A program made the position numbers and the translations under genes. Shown here piece after piece: positions 53,858 through 62,659 of a DNA stretch of 64,000 bases (positions within the stretch are counted from its first letter, which is position 1; the number at the start of each line of letters is the position of its first letter). Source of the DNA: Candidatus Terasakiella magnetica (GTDB lineage Bacteria > Pseudomonadota > Alphaproteobacteria > Rhodospirillales > Terasakiellaceae); the NCBI RefSeq assembly GCF_900093605.1, contig NZ_FLYE01000002.1, forward strand, positions 62,001 to 126,000. Direction: 5' to 3'. The notes below the pieces were generated by a model. It did no database searches and was not told where the DNA came from. It saw nothing but the letters and a program-made list of their open reading frames with translations.

Positions 53858-54448
53858 ATGACCAAAGCAATCAACATAATGAAGCGAGAGCATCTCAGCC
53901 TGAATACGGTTTTGCATGTTCTCAACCAGCTTGTTCTGGATTTGGAAGCAGGCCGTTTGAAATCAAGCGATGTGGATTATGACCTTATTGAAAAGATCAT
54001 GACCTATATCGAAGAATTCATCGATACCATGCACCATCCCAAAGAAGATGATTATCTTTTTCCGGCTTTGTTGAAAAAAACATCTGAAGCCAATGATGTG
54101 ATTATGGAATTGCAGGAACAGCACAAGCAAGGTGTTGAACATCGCAAAAAGCTGGAAATCCATATTCAGGCCATGAAGGACAAGCACCCGGGCCAAGTTG
54201 AAAAAGTTGTTGATGTGTTGAAAGACTATCTAACAGCCCATCGTGAACATATGAAGCTGGAAGATAATGTTGTTATTCCTTTAGCTGAGCGTGTTCTTGA
54301 TGAAGAAGACTGGGCACCGATTGAAGCTGCCTTTAACAACAATGCTGATCCGCTTTTTGGGGATGTGCCGAAGAATAAATTTAGAAAACTTCTGTCTGAC
54401 ATCACCTTCCTTGCGCCAGCCCCCATCGGGCTTGGTGGCAAAAGATAA
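53858..54448 (+). CDS. Hemerythrin-like domain protein
   Basis: A 196-residue soluble four-helix protein with an HHE-type iron site: His12 (REHLSL), His60 and Glu63 (HHPKEDDYLFP), His89 (EQHKQG), His131 and Glu135 (HREHMKLEDNVVIP). Such proteins bind oxygen, nitric oxide or iron, or act as sensors. The C-terminal about 45 residues are an extra tail (NADPLFGDVPKNKFRKLL). As last gene of the importer/lactamase run in an oxygen-using pathway, an oxygen-supply or oxygen-sensing role is possible (inference). Confidence 0.88.
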   Translation: MTKAINIMKREHLSLNTVLHVLNQLVLDLEAGRLKSSDVDYDLIEKIMTYIEEFIDTMHHPKEDDYLFPALLKKTSEANDVIMELQEQHKQGVEHRKKLEIHIQAMKDKHPGQVEKVVDVLKDYLTAHREHMKLEDNVVIPLAERVLDEEDWAPIEAAFNNNADPLFGDVPKNKFRKLLSDITFLAPAPIGLGGKR

Positions 54449-54603
54449 TTCTCCTAGGCTGTCGAGAGCAAATAGCCTTCCAAAAGGCGGCCTAATACTA
54501 AAGCCGGGTCCTTAAAGTATAGGGGCCCGGCTCTTTTTATATATATTTAGATAAATTGACTTTAAGCCTGCGAACTTGGATACTAACACCTAATAAGTGC
54601 CTA

Positions 54604-54617
54604 CCCCCCCCCCCCCC
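54604..54617. repeat. Run of 14 C
   Basis: A homopolymer of 14 cytosines in the intergenic region, about 60 bases upstream of a small ORF. Such tracts slip during replication and are also prone to sequencing error, so the exact length is uncertain. Confidence 0.8.
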
Positions 54618-54675
54618 TAACCAAGAGTTGGGTTTGGCGGGACGGATAAACTAAAATAACATTTGAGGGTATGAC

Positions 54676-54861
54676 ATGGCATTACTTGAATTAGCTACCG
54701 TAAAAATCGCTTTAGCAGGGATCACAAAGGCTGCAATTGCAGCTGGTCCAGTTGGTTTGCCTGTGGTGATTGCGGGTAGTTTTGGGTCTTTAATCTTGAT
54801 GGAAACTGCGGCTTCTAAAACAAATGAGATTATCCTGCGCAACAAAGAGTGCGAGCAGTAA
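54676..54861 (+). CDS. Small hydrophobic protein
   Basis: A 61-residue protein, unknown family. Residues 10-42 are hydrophobic and Gly/Ala-rich (VKIALAGITKAAIAAGPVG, VVIAGSFGSLILM), possibly one or two membrane passes, with a charged end (NEIILRNKECEQ). GAGGGT lies 5-6 bases before the ATG and a terminator follows 40 bases after the stop, which supports a real gene. A C14 tract lies upstream. Composition recalls small membrane peptides; no toxin or immunity partner is seen. Confidence 0.55.
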   Translation: MALLELATVKIALAGITKAAIAAGPVGLPVVIAGSFGSLILMETAASKTNEIILRNKECEQ

Positions 54862-54892
54862 TTTTCTTTTTAAAAGTGTAATTTGCGAGATC

Positions 54893-54933
54893 AAAAAAAA
54901 CGCCTTTTCCTGATGTGGAGAAGGCGTTTTTTT
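54893..54933. terminator. Bidirectional terminator
   Basis: AAAAAAAACGCCTTTTCC ... GGAGAAGGCGTTTTTTT: a 10-bp stem with one G-T pair, A-run before and T-run after, between the small ORF and the convergent paaK. Confidence 0.9.
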
Positions 54934-54949
54934 GTTTGATTTAAGAGGT

Positions 54950-56254
54950 CTACTCTTTAGGGCGATTATCAGTCACGCGAACCGCTTTTCCTTGGGAGCG
55001 CGGAATAGCACCGGGCTCAAGCACATCAATGCTGGTTGAAATCCCGATGTAGGATTTAATGTGATGAGACAGTTTCTTTTTAATATCCTCATCATTGCTT
55101 TGCCCGTCTTCACGGCGCTCAACCTGCACTGCCAATGAATCCATATGACCTTTGCGGCTTAGGATCAGGTGGTAATGTGGGCTGAGACGTTCATCGCGCA
55201 AGACCTGTTCTTCAATCTGGCTTGGGAAGACATTCACGCCACGAATGATCATCATGTCATCTGAGCGCCCTGTGATCTTATCAAAGCGGCGCATGGTACG
55301 TGCGGTGCCGGGCAGCAGCTTTGTTAAATCTTTCGTGCGATAACGAATGACAGGCATGGCTTCTTTGGTGAGAGAGGTAAAGACCATTTCGCCCATTTCA
55401 CCATCAGTCAGTGGGTTAAAGTTTGTATCGACAATTTCTGGATAGAAGTGATCTTCCCAAATGGTCGGGCCATCTTTTGTTTCCAGACATTCTTGGGCCA
55501 CACCCGGTCCGATAACTTCTGAAAGACCATAAATATCAAGGCAATCAATGCCAAGACGGGCTTCCATCTCATCGCGCATTTTATTGGTCCAGGGCTCGGC
55601 CCCAAAGATACCACAACGCAGTTTAATTTCGCGTGGGTCCAGACCTTGGCGTTCCATCTCATCTGCGATTACGAGCATATAAGACGGTGTCACCATGATG
55701 ACATCAGGATCAAAGTCACGCATCAACTGGACTTGCTTTTCCGTTTGACCACCTGACATGGGGATAACCGTACAGCCAAGCTCTTCTGCGCCGTAATGCG
55801 CGCCCATACCACCTGTAAACAAGCCATAACCATAAGCAACATGCACACGGTCATGGTGAGACACACCGGCTGCGCGAAGCGAACGTGCAACCACACCTGC
55901 CCAGACTTTTAAATCCTGCTTGGTATAGCCCACAACGGTTGGCTTACCTGTTGTCCCGCTTGAGGCATGCACGCGCACGACTTCTTCCATGGGTACGGCA
56001 AAACTATCAAACGGATAGGCTTTGCGTAGGTCTTCCTTCGTTGTGAAAGGGAACTTTTGCAAATCATCCAGATGCTTTAAATCATCGGGGTGGACCTGTG
56101 CATCAACACATTTTGCACGATAATAGGCCACATTTTGATAGGCATGTTCCAACGACCATTTCATCCGTTTGAACTGAAGCGCACGTAGCTCGTCTACGCT
56201 GGCTTTTTCAATGGGGTCTAGTTCCCCAAGCAAAGGCACATCTGTTGTTTGCAT
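54950..56254 (-). CDS. paaK: Phenylacetate-CoA ligase
   Basis: A 434-residue AMP-forming ligase that activates phenylacetate (or a related aromatic acid) with CoA, the entry step. ATP-binding motif VHASSGTTGKPTVVGYT, GAEPWTNKMRDEMEARLG, DIYGLSEVIGPGVA and the C-terminal KITGRSDDMMIIRGVNVFPSQIEEQVL. Last gene of the leftward paaF-G-H-I-J-K operon; 41 bases after paaJ. Confidence 0.95.
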   Translation of the reverse strand: MQTTDVPLLGELDPIEKASVDELRALQFKRMKWSLEHAYQNVAYYRAKCVDAQVHPDDLKHLDDLQKFPFTTKEDLRKAYPFDSFAVPMEEVVRVHASSGTTGKPTVVGYTKQDLKVWAGVVARSLRAAGVSHHDRVHVAYGYGLFTGGMGAHYGAEELGCTVIPMSGGQTEKQVQLMRDFDPDVIMVTPSYMLVIADEMERQGLDPREIKLRCGIFGAEPWTNKMRDEMEARLGIDCLDIYGLSEVIGPGVAQECLETKDGPTIWEDHFYPEIVDTNFNPLTDGEMGEMVFTSLTKEAMPVIRYRTKDLTKLLPGTARTMRRFDKITGRSDDMMIIRGVNVFPSQIEEQVLRDERLSPHYHLILSRKGHMDSLAVQVERREDGQSNDEDIKKKLSHHIKSYIGISTSIDVLEPGAIPRSQGKAVRVTDNRPKE

Positions 56255-56295
56255 TTTAAGTAACTCCCAAACTTTCCCTGTGTTTTGGTATTTTT

Positions 56296-57501
56296 TTATA
56301 CGCGTTCAATAATGGTTGCGATGCCTTGACCTACACCAATACACATGGTGCAAAGGGCATAACGACCATTTCTTCTTTCTAATTCATAAAGTGCGGTGGT
56401 GATCAGGCGCGCCCCGCTCATGCCTAATGGGTGGCCCAGTGAGATGGCCCCGCCATTTGGGTTTACGCGCCCATCATCATCAGCCAGTCCCAGCTCACGC
56501 ATCACCGCAAGACCTTGGGAGGCAAAGGCTTCATTAAGCTCAATCACATCCATGTCTTCAAGGGTCAGGCCCGCTTTCTCCAACACTTTCTTGGAAGCAG
56601 GTGCGGGACCAATGCCCATGATGCGCGGCGCCACACCTGCTGTTGCCATGGCGATCACACGTGCACGCGGCTTTAGGCCCATTTTCTCAGCGCTCTCTTT
56701 GGAGGCCATAAGTATAGCACATGCCCCGTCATTTACACCTGAGGCATTGCCTGCTGTAACCGAGCCGCCATCGCGAAACGGTGCGCGCAGGCCTGAGAGG
56801 GTTTTAATGGTGGTATCGCTTCGGGGGTGTTCATCCATCTCAATGATTTTTGGCTCGCCTTTGCGCTGGGGGATGCTGACCGGGATAATCTCTTGGGCCA
56901 GACGGCCTTCATCTTGGGCGGCTTTGGTTTTTTGTTGTGAGCGAAGTGCAAAAGCATCTTGGTCTTTGCGTGAAACATTAAAGTCCTCAGCCACATTTTC
57001 AGCCGTTTCGGGCATGGAGTCTGTACCAAATTCCTTATCCATCAGCTTGTTGACGAAACGCCAGCCAATGGTTGTGTCATAAACCGCATTGCCGCGTGAA
57101 AAAGCGCTTTCGGCTTTTGGCATCACAAATGGTGCGCGCGACATGCTTTCCACGCCACCAGCAATCATTAAGTCACAATCACCAGACTTAATGGAACGCG
57201 CTGATAAACCAACCGCATCCATGCCAGAGCCACACAAGCGGTTGACTGTGGTGCCGGGCACGTCTGTTGGCAGGCCTGCCAAAAGGCTCGACATGCGCGC
57301 AACGTTGCGGTTGTCTTCACCAGCTTGGTTGGCACAGCCATAAATCACGTCATCGACCTTGGACCAATCCACTGTTGGGTTGCGCTCCATCAGTGCGCGC
57401 ATGGGGATGGCACCGAGGTCATCCGCACGGACTTTAGAAAGGCCACCGCCATAACGGCCGATGGGTGTGCGAATGGCATCAATGATATAAGCGTCAGTCA
57501 T
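56296..57501 (-). CDS. paaJ: 3-oxoadipyl-CoA thiolase
   Basis: A 401-residue thiolase giving acetyl-CoA and succinyl-CoA from 3-oxoadipyl-CoA. Acyl-accepting Cys in NRLCGSGMDAVGLSARSI, His in NPNGGAISLGHPLGMSGARL, and the second Cys in YALCTMCIGVGQG. The N-terminus AYIIDAIRTPIGRYGGGLS matches the PaaJ/PcaF group. It lies one base after paaI. Confidence 0.94.
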   Translation of the reverse strand: MTDAYIIDAIRTPIGRYGGGLSKVRADDLGAIPMRALMERNPTVDWSKVDDVIYGCANQAGEDNRNVARMSSLLAGLPTDVPGTTVNRLCGSGMDAVGLSARSIKSGDCDLMIAGGVESMSRAPFVMPKAESAFSRGNAVYDTTIGWRFVNKLMDKEFGTDSMPETAENVAEDFNVSRKDQDAFALRSQQKTKAAQDEGRLAQEIIPVSIPQRKGEPKIIEMDEHPRSDTTIKTLSGLRAPFRDGGSVTAGNASGVNDGACAILMASKESAEKMGLKPRARVIAMATAGVAPRIMGIGPAPASKKVLEKAGLTLEDMDVIELNEAFASQGLAVMRELGLADDDGRVNPNGGAISLGHPLGMSGARLITTALYELERRNGRYALCTMCIGVGQGIATIIERV

Positions 57502-57502
57502 C

Positions 57503-57931
57503 TTAAATTACTTCCCCGGAAATGGTTCGTGAGCGTCCTCGAAACAGTGCAACCACTGTCCCGTCCTGTTTGGTAACGGTGACATCATAGATGCCCGAGC
57601 GGCCCATCAAGATGGTTTCGCGCGCTTTTGCAGTAAGGACATCACCTTCATAAGAGGGACCTGAGTAGGTAATGTCGCATCCTGATGCCACCGTAACTTT
57701 GTTATATGTGTTGCAGGCATAGGCAAAGATCGTATCTGCCAGTGCAAATGTGGAGCCGCCATGGGTGGTGCCATGACCGTTGAGCATACTTTTTGTTACC
57801 GTCATCTCACCCTTGGCATAGCCCGGTGCAATCTCGGTGACTTTGATGCCCATTTCTTGTGCCTTATGATCGTTGGCAAACATGGTCTCAAAAGTCGCTT
57901 GGGCGAGTTCTTGCGGGGTAAGGTTACTCAT
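57503..57931 (-). CDS. paaI: Hydroxyphenylacetyl-CoA-type thioesterase PaaI
   Basis: A 142-residue hotdog thioesterase. The PaaI signature is clear: [24 protein letters not shown] with the catalytic Asp in LADT, and [25 protein letters not shown] 57931 follows AGGGA and overlaps the last codons of paaH by 8 bases. PaaI is thought to free CoA from dead-end ring-hydroxylated acyl-CoA. Confidence 0.93.
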   Translation of the reverse strand: MSNLTPQELAQATFETMFANDHKAQEMGIKVTEIAPGYAKGEMTVTKSMLNGHGTTHGGSTFALADTIFAYACNTYNKVTVASGCDITYSGPSYEGDVLTAKARETILMGRSGIYDVTVTKQDGTVVALFRGRSRTISGEVI

Positions 57932-59465
57932 GGAAATATTTCCCTGCATTGACCTTGCGGCGCAAAAGCGGACTTACGCGATAGCGATCTTCCCCATAGG
58001 TGCGGCCCAAATTCTCAATCACGGCTGAGATATAATCCGGTCCGATCTCATCAGCCCAAGCCAATGGACCTTTGGGATAATTCACGCCTTTTTGCATGGC
58101 GAGATCAACATCAGCAATCGTGCAGACTTTTTTATAAACCGTATCAGCCGCTTCATTCACGATCATGGCGATGGTGCGCGCATTGATCAGGCCGGGCACA
58201 TCATCCATAACGGTGACGTTAATACCCATGGCTTGGAACAGGCCGCAGGCTTCGCTAATATGTTCTTCATCTGCAAGATCAGATGGGGCAATGGTAATGC
58301 GCTCTGTCTTGGCATAATCAATGGCCAGATCAAACAGCACCAACGCTTCATTGTCTTCACCTAATGGCATGGAGGCTTCCAGTTCGGTTGCCAACATACC
58401 CGGGGTGAGCATCAAATGGGTATGACCTACCGTGATGCGATCAATCACGCTGTCTTCAAGCTCGATACGTTCCACATCAAGGCCCGCTTCAACCATACGC
58501 TCAACCAACACTTCCGCAGGACCAAGATCACCTTCAATGATAATCTTGGAAGGCTTTAGCCCTTGTGGGGCAGTTTGAACGTCTGGGCTGGCAGCACCTT
58601 CGCTATAATCATAAAAACCACGCCCTGATTTGCGCCCGAGCAGGCCACCATCAACCAGTTCTTTTTGAACAAGCGAGGGTAAGAAACGGGGATCATTATA
58701 AAATTGAGCAAAGGTGGTTGTGGTCACCGCGTAGTTCACATCATGACCGATTAGGTCCATGAGCTCAAACGGGCCCATGCGAAAACCAGCAGATTGTTTG
58801 ATCACCGCGTCAATGGTTGCCACATCCGCGCCGCCTTCTTCAAAGACGCGCAACGCCTCTGCATAAAAGGGGCGGGCCACACGGTTGACAATAAAGCCGG
58901 GTGTGGATTTGGCATGAACGGGTTTCTTACCCCAAGCAAGGCTTGTTTCGTATACGCAATCAGCAACTTCATTTGAAGTTGTCAGGCCTGAGATTACTTC
59001 CACAAGCTGCATGATTGGGGCTGGGTTGAAGAAGTGCATGCCTGCTAAGTGACTGGAACGTTTCAGTTTCGATCCAATCGCGGTTAATGAGATGGACGAC
59101 GTATTAGAAGCCATAATGGTATCTTCACCACAGATCTCTTCCAGCTTGCCAAACACATCCTGTTTGATCTCGATATTCTCAATGATGGCCTCGATCACCA
59201 ATTTGGCAGGCGCGAGAGCTTCAAGAGTATCAACAACTTGGATGCGCTCAAGCAGGCTGTCCACATCACTTTGGCTCATCTTGCCTTTCTCAACAAGACG
59301 GGCAAGGCCCTTGGCGGTTTTATCTTTACCAACTTGGGCAGCCCCCATCATGGCATCAAAAAGCAAAACGGGGTGTCCGGCCTTGGCGGCGACTTGGGCA
59401 ATACCTGCGCCCATGGTGCCTGCGCCAATAACGGCAATGGTATCTGAGGATGAAAGAGCCGACAT
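57924..59465 (-). CDS. paaH: 3-hydroxyadipyl-CoA dehydrogenase
   Basis: A 513-residue NAD-dependent dehydrogenase with two 3-hydroxyacyl-CoA dehydrogenase C-terminal domains, the PaaH layout. Rossmann motif [26 protein letters not shown], active-site His region [36 protein letters not shown], and the second C-terminal domain [24 protein letters not shown]. It starts one base before the paaG stop. Confidence 0.95.
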   Translation of the reverse strand: MSALSSSDTIAVIGAGTMGAGIAQVAAKAGHPVLLFDAMMGAAQVGKDKTAKGLARLVEKGKMSQSDVDSLLERIQVVDTLEALAPAKLVIEAIIENIEIKQDVFGKLEEICGEDTIMASNTSSISLTAIGSKLKRSSHLAGMHFFNPAPIMQLVEVISGLTTSNEVADCVYETSLAWGKKPVHAKSTPGFIVNRVARPFYAEALRVFEEGGADVATIDAVIKQSAGFRMGPFELMDLIGHDVNYAVTTTTFAQFYNDPRFLPSLVQKELVDGGLLGRKSGRGFYDYSEGAASPDVQTAPQGLKPSKIIIEGDLGPAEVLVERMVEAGLDVERIELEDSVIDRITVGHTHLMLTPGMLATELEASMPLGEDNEALVLFDLAIDYAKTERITIAPSDLADEEHISEACGLFQAMGINVTVMDDVPGLINARTIAMIVNEAADTVYKKVCTIADVDLAMQKGVNYPKGPLAWADEIGPDYISAVIENLGRTYGEDRYRVSPLLRRKVNAGKYFHE

Positions 59466-60257
59466 TTATTTACCTGTGAAGTTTGGTTTACGTTTTTCCA
59501 AGAAGGCAGAAACACCTTCTTTGTAATCATCGCTGAAACCAGCAAGCTTTTGCAAGTCACGTTCCATATCAAGTTGCTCATCAAATGTATTGGTTGGCGC
59601 TTCATTAATGGCGCGTTTGATCAGACCAAGGCCTAAAGTAGGCTGTTGGGCTAGCTTGGCTGCCAGCTCTTCAGTGGTTTCAACCAAGGCATCGTTATCG
59701 ACACATTTCCAGATCATGCCCCATTCTTCAGCCTGTTCAGCCGAGATTTTATCACCGAGCAATGTCAAGGCTTTCGCGCGCGCGACACCCACAAGGTTTG
59801 GCAATGTCCATGTGCCGCCACTATCAGGCACAAGACCGATTTTGCAAAAGGCTTGGATAAAGCTTGCAGATTGCGCGGCATAAACAATGTCACAGGCCAG
59901 TGCGATATTGGCACCTGCACCAGCAGCCACACCATTCACCGCGCAAACGATTGGTTTTTCAATAGATTTGATCAGGCGCAATAGCGGGTTATAGAATTTA
60001 TCAATAGTCTGGGAAAGATCGCGAGGACCTTCATCACCTTGAACAGCGCGATCGCCAAGGTCTTGCCCTGCACAAAAGCCACGCCCAGCAGCGGTTAGCA
60101 AAATAGCGCGCACGCCATCGTCTTTTTGACAGTCTTTTAAGGCGTCGCGTAATTCAACATGCATGACTTCATTAAAGCTGTTGAGAACATCGGGGCGGTT
60201 AAGCGTAATTTTTGCGTAGCCGTCTTTTTTCTCAAATAAAATGGTTTCCAAACTCAT
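59466..60257 (-). CDS. paaG: Ring-epoxide isomerase PaaG
   Basis: A 263-residue crotonase-fold protein that in the known pathway isomerises 1,2-epoxyphenylacetyl-CoA to oxepin-CoA. Hallmarks: ITLNRPDVLNSFNEVMH, GRGFCAGQDLGDR (oxyanion), VNGVAAGAGANIALACDIVYAA, and FCKIGLVPDSGGTWTLP with the conserved Asp. Its presence implies that an epoxide is formed, which supports an oxygenase being encoded nearby. Confidence 0.93.
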   Translation of the reverse strand: MSLETILFEKKDGYAKITLNRPDVLNSFNEVMHVELRDALKDCQKDDGVRAILLTAAGRGFCAGQDLGDRAVQGDEGPRDLSQTIDKFYNPLLRLIKSIEKPIVCAVNGVAAGAGANIALACDIVYAAQSASFIQAFCKIGLVPDSGGTWTLPNLVGVARAKALTLLGDKISAEQAEEWGMIWKCVDNDALVETTEELAAKLAQQPTLGLGLIKRAINEAPTNTFDEQLDMERDLQKLAGFSDDYKEGVSAFLEKRKPNFTGK

Positions 60258-60262
60258 TGGTC

Positions 60263-61066
60263 TTATTGTCCCTTAAAAGTAGGTTTTCTTTTTTCCATAA
60301 AGGCGCTGACGCCTTCTGCTTTATCTTGTGTCGCAAACAGGGTCGCAAAGGAGCGACGCTCAAAGGCAATGCCTTGTGCCAACATGGCATCTGATGCTTT
60401 TAGTACGGATTCTTTTGCAAGTCGCGCCGCCACCGGGGGCTTTGTTGCAATGGTTTTAGCAAGGGCCATGGCTTTATCAATGGTCAGTTCCGGCTCACAG
60501 ACTTCAGCGACGAGGCCAGCTTTTTCAGCCTCATGGGCGGACATAAACTGACCGGATAAGACCATGCGCATGGCTTTTGACTTGCCAATCATCTGGGTTA
60601 AGCGCTGTGTGCCACCTGCACCGGGGATAATGCCAAGATTAATTTCTGGCTGACCAAATTGCGCGTTCGTGCCTGCAAGTAACACATCACAATGCATGGC
60701 AAGCTCATTGCCCCCACCCAGGCAGAAACCATTAACGGCCCCGATCATGGGTTTGGGGAAATTGCGAATAGCCATCCAATAGCCACTGCGCGGATCATTC
60801 ATCACATCCACAGGGGTTTTATCCGCCATTTCCGTAATGTCAGCCCCTGCGGCAAAGACCTTGGCCCCACCTGTTAAAACAACCGCGCGCACCATGTCGT
60901 CGTGTGTTGCTTTATCTAAGGTGTCTGCCAACTCTTTAAGCAGGTTTGTGCGCAAGGCATTGCGGGCCTTGGGACGGTTGATCTGAATGCTTAAGACAAA
61001 ACTGTCATCAAGCGATGTCAGGATATCCTCAAGGCCATCCAGATAGGGGGGGAGGCGATCAGCCAC
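60263..61066 (-). CDS. paaF: 2,3-dehydroadipyl-CoA hydratase
   Basis: A 267-residue enoyl-CoA hydratase: QINRPKARNALRTNLLKELADTL, AKVFAAGADITEMADK, VNGFCLGGGNELAMHCDVLLAG and EINLGIIPGAGGTQRLTQMIG with both catalytic Glu. First gene of the paaFGHIJK operon; a TATGATACA / GTATCG pair lies 25-50 bases upstream. Confidence 0.92.
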   Translation of the reverse strand: MADRLPPYLDGLEDILTSLDDSFVLSIQINRPKARNALRTNLLKELADTLDKATHDDMVRAVVLTGGAKVFAAGADITEMADKTPVDVMNDPRSGYWMAIRNFPKPMIGAVNGFCLGGGNELAMHCDVLLAGTNAQFGQPEINLGIIPGAGGTQRLTQMIGKSKAMRMVLSGQFMSAHEAEKAGLVAEVCEPELTIDKAMALAKTIATKPPVAARLAKESVLKASDAMLAQGIAFERRSFATLFATQDKAEGVSAFMEKRKPTFKGQ

Positions 61067-61088
61067 TGTTGGCTCCTGTTAAAATCAA

Positions 61089-61114
61089 TATGATACAAAA
61101 AACTCTTAGTATCG
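61089..61114 (-). promoter_or_regulatory. Candidate PaaX operator upstream of paaF
   Basis: TATGATACA at 61089-61097 is followed after 12 bases by GTATCG (61109-61114), giving an imperfect palindrome TGATAC-N12-GTATCG. It lies between the second PaaA-like gene and paaF. Confidence 0.55.
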
Positions 61115-61134
61115 TATGAAATTGATAAATTTAC

Positions 61135-61902
61135 TTAGCTGCGGGCTTCAAGGCCGATTCGGGCAAGCTGTTCAGCAATGCGGCTTTCCCATTTTGCCAT
61201 GAGATCCGCATTAGGTGTTTTGCGCAAACCATAAGCTTTACCTTGTTCAAAATGTTGCGAATCGCTTTTGCCAAATGTGGCGGCAACGCGTGCGTACCAG
61301 TAATCGACGCTGGCTTGGGCCGCTTCAAGGCTGTAGCCGTTTTCCAATGCTTTTGCCAAGCCATTGCGACCCAGTTCAGCATGTTCTGCTTCGCGTGCGG
61401 CAATCTGTCCCATGGCAGAGGCAAGCGGGGCGTATGAACAATGGGAAATTTCTTCAAGCTGGATGCTGGATGCCAAGCCCATCAACATGTTCATGACAAC
61501 TGAATCGAGCCAGCCTTCATAGGGGTAGTGCAAAACGTTCAGGCGTTTATCCCCGCCAATGTGGCGGTTGCCCAGATTAATGGTGCGCGACAAGCGGGCA
61601 TCCCAAGGGTGAGATTGAACATAAAGGTCCGTATTCACACCAAAATCTTCAAGAAGCTCAAGAACCTGTTGGGCGTGATCGAATTTTTCTGAAACGATTC
61701 GCGAGGCTGTGCAACGTTCGCGCATGCCCGGAGCTTTATTGATAATATCTACAAAGCCAGCGGCACCTGCCAATTCAGAGTCAACGAAAGTGACCATCAG
61801 GCGGCGTAATTCACCCTTATATCCTGCTGTAAGCTCGTCTTTAGCTGTCAGTTTTTCGTTGTTTGCGATGCGTTGCAAAAGTGCATCTTCGTTCTTAGAC
61901 AT
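61135..61902 (-). CDS. Second PaaA-like ferritin-fold protein, one ligand altered
   Basis: A 255-residue phenylacetic-acid-catabolic-family protein; ATG 61902 follows GAGAGGAT, and longer in-frame starts lack one. Compared with PaaA: Glu43 (DSELAGAAGF), His76 (SEKFDHAQQ), Asp133 (GWLDSV) and Glu171/His174 (AAREAEHAEL) are in place, but the position of the first ExxH Glu is Lys73. It also carries EEISHCSYAPLASAMGQ, matching RTSYGPYARAM of PaaA. So it is either an inactive partner, as PaaC is to PaaA, or binds metal differently. Divergent from the flavodoxin and paaN. Confidence 0.83.
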   Translation of the reverse strand: MSKNEDALLQRIANNEKLTAKDELTAGYKGELRRLMVTFVDSELAGAAGFVDIINKAPGMRERCTASRIVSEKFDHAQQVLELLEDFGVNTDLYVQSHPWDARLSRTINLGNRHIGGDKRLNVLHYPYEGWLDSVVMNMLMGLASSIQLEEISHCSYAPLASAMGQIAAREAEHAELGRNGLAKALENGYSLEAAQASVDYWYARVAATFGKSDSQHFEQGKAYGLRKTPNADLMAKWESRIAEQLARIGLEARS

Positions 61903-61969
61903 TATATCCTCTCCCATGGCAAAGGCTGTGTTGTTCATTTGCGTTGCTTTTTTATAGCATAAAATAAAA

Positions 61970-62089
61970 TATGATACAAAACTAGACAACTTTCTATAAA
62001 TTTAGTATCAAAAAAATTAGAGACATTCAAACATTAATGTTAAAAGAAATACGTAAGGTCCTTTTTAAATATGAATCAGTTCATATTTT
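61970..62089. promoter_or_regulatory. Divergent control region with operator motifs
   Basis: Between the second PaaA-like gene and the flavodoxin: TATGATACA (61970-61978) and GTATCA (62005-62010) face each other with 27 bases between. Farther right is a different perfect palindrome, AAATATGAA TCAG TTCATATTT (62068-62089), about 45 bases before the flavodoxin start. Confidence 0.55.
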
Positions 62090-62133
62090 TCTAGGGATTG
62101 CACAGGGTTAAACAAGAAGAACGAGTGTAAGTC

Positions 62134-62583
62134 ATGACAAGCATCGCCATATTCGTAGGTACAGAATCGGGTAACGCACAGATGGTAGCCGAAGCGTTAA
62201 ACGATGAGCTCTCCCGTCTCGAGCATGACGTGGAAATTATCGAAGACTTCGATGACGGCCTTGAAGTGCTGGACGGTCATGAGGCAATTATCATCAGTTG
62301 CTCCACCCACGGCCTTGGTGAATTACCCGATAATATCATCCCCCTTCATGATGCCATGAAAGAAGACACGCCAGATTTATCGGCCGTGAAATATGGTGTG
62401 ATTGCACTGGGGGATCAGACCTATTCAGATACCTTCTGTCAGGCTGGTAAAGATATGGATGCGGTTTTCACAGCTTGCGGGGCAAAACGTGTTGGTGTTC
62501 GCCTTGAAGTAGATGCCTGTACACAGCCCTTACCCGATGAAGAAGCCATCGATTGGGTTAAAGAGTGGCTGGACCTTCTGTAA
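62134..62583 (+). CDS. Flavodoxin (MioC-like)
   Basis: A 149-residue FMN-binding flavodoxin: phosphate-binding loop FVGTESGNAQMVAEAL at the N-terminus, SCSTHGLGELPDNIIPLHDAM and YGVIALGDQTYSDTFCQAGKDMD around the flavin. Short-chain, acidic, with no attached reductase domain. It is the first gene of the rightward paaN transcript and divergent from the second PaaA-like gene. A role as electron carrier between the FprA-type reductase and the di-iron oxygenase is inferred. Confidence 0.92.
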   Translation: MTSIAIFVGTESGNAQMVAEALNDELSRLEHDVEIIEDFDDGLEVLDGHEAIIISCSTHGLGELPDNIIPLHDAMKEDTPDLSAVKYGVIALGDQTYSDTFCQAGKDMDAVFTACGAKRVGVRLEVDACTQPLPDEEAIDWVKEWLDLL

Positions 62584-62659
62584 AGAAAATCAACTGAAAC
62601 AAGAAGCGCCTGTATTTTTAAAAGACAGGTTATGAATAGAAAAATAGGGAATTAAAACT

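Noticed and set aside
54676-54861. Small hydrophobic ORF as a toxin of a type I toxin-antitoxin pair
   Set aside because: No antisense RNA promoter or repeat structure could be recognised opposite it.
56396-57082. 228-codon plus-strand frame opposite paaJ
   Set aside because: Antisense to the thiolase core; rich in Ser/Pro/Arg, as shadows of this codon bias are.
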